The notes under the pieces are model-generated. The model saw nothing but the letters and a program-made list of their open reading frames with translations. It had not been told where the DNA came from and ran no database searches. From Microbulbifer litoralis (GTDB lineage Bacteria > Pseudomonadota > Gammaproteobacteria > Pseudomonadales > Cellvibrionaceae), in contig NZ_JALKCV010000001.1 of the NCBI RefSeq assembly GCF_023634065.1, positions 682,001 to 746,000 of the forward strand: a stretch of DNA of 64,000 bases, read 5' to 3'. Made by a program: the position numbers and the translations under genes. The first letter of the stretch is position 1, and each line of letters begins with the position of its first letter. Positions 63,896 through 64,000 of this stretch are shown here, one piece after another.

Positions 63896-64000
63896 TATGA
63901 TTCTCCTATCGAGCTATAGATCCTTGGAACTAAACAGCGCACCAGATATCCAGACGCCATAGTGGAAGTAGCCACCCCCTAGCAACTAATTCCGTTCCCA
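63896..64000. other. Upstream region of the TonB receptor
   Basis: Holds the ribosome binding site AGGAG 7 bp before the receptor start (minus strand). The remaining ~85 bp to the window end show no gene; the promoter is probably here or just beyond. Confidence 0.5.

Overview
This 64 kb window is a GC-rich chromosomal segment of a Gram-negative marine-type gammaproteobacterium. The gene families (xseB-ispA-dxs, nrdR-ribD-ribE-ribBA-ribH-nusB-thiL-pgpA, hmuTUV with hutX/hutZ, secreted pullulanase, large TonB receptors) and the protein sequences fit a Cellvibrionales/Microbulbifer-like organism. That placement is inference from memory, not a search. I saw no rRNA, convincing tRNA, CRISPR array, transposase or integrase.

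Layout. 1-9.4 kb: a signalling cluster of an FHA/winged-helix-like protein followed by three tandem Hanks-type Ser/Thr kinases (kinase - membrane helix - TPR), with a matching motif after two of them. 9.4-14.2 kb: an accessory island with an unknown gene, a polymorphic-toxin-like protein with an abutting putative immunity gene, and two AT-richer orphan genes, one YezG/immunity-like. 14.4-23 kb: a PLP-dependent enzyme, a secreted trypsin-like protease overlapping an FHA membrane protein and hisC, then mepA, ddlA and an HNH nuclease. 23.2-31.2 kb: a PQQ-type sugar dehydrogenase/cytochrome c fusion, xseB-ispA-dxs, a DUF885 protein and rsgA. 31.8-35.2 kb: a secreted pullulanase. 35.6-44.7 kb, minus strand: riboflavin/thiamine/NusB genes, nrdR and glyA. 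44.8-53.8 kb: an outer-membrane protein and a heme-uptake locus, tonB-exbB-exbD-hmuT-hmuU-hmuV divergent from hmuR-hutX-hutZ with a Fur-box-like site between them. 53.9-64 kb: a lipoprotein, two valine-degradation enzymes, EttA, a MOSC protein, a questin-oxidase-like protein and an Oar-like TonB receptor.

The most unusual signal is a family of six dispersed ~112-bp hairpins at 35.25, 35.43, 38.89, 40.79, 47.28 and 55.57 kb. Each has two 30-nt arms that are 29-30/30 complementary around a 51-52-nt loop. The middle of the arms differs from copy to copy but stays complementary within each copy. Conserved flanks extend beyond the arms, and copies lie in both orientations, always between genes and several inside operons. 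They look like a structured mobile or transcribed repeat kept under pairing selection or arm-to-arm correction. A second small hairpin family (GGGCGAAC-loop-GTTCGCCC) lies near some of them and supplies the stop codon of one gene.

How the genes work together: the heme locus is a complete TonB-energised import, periplasmic transfer, ABC import and cytoplasmic handling route. The riboflavin operon holds all dedicated synthesis enzymes. xseB-ispA-dxs supplies isoprenoid precursors. mmsB and the 3-hydroxyisobutyryl-CoA hydrolase are consecutive valine-catabolism steps.
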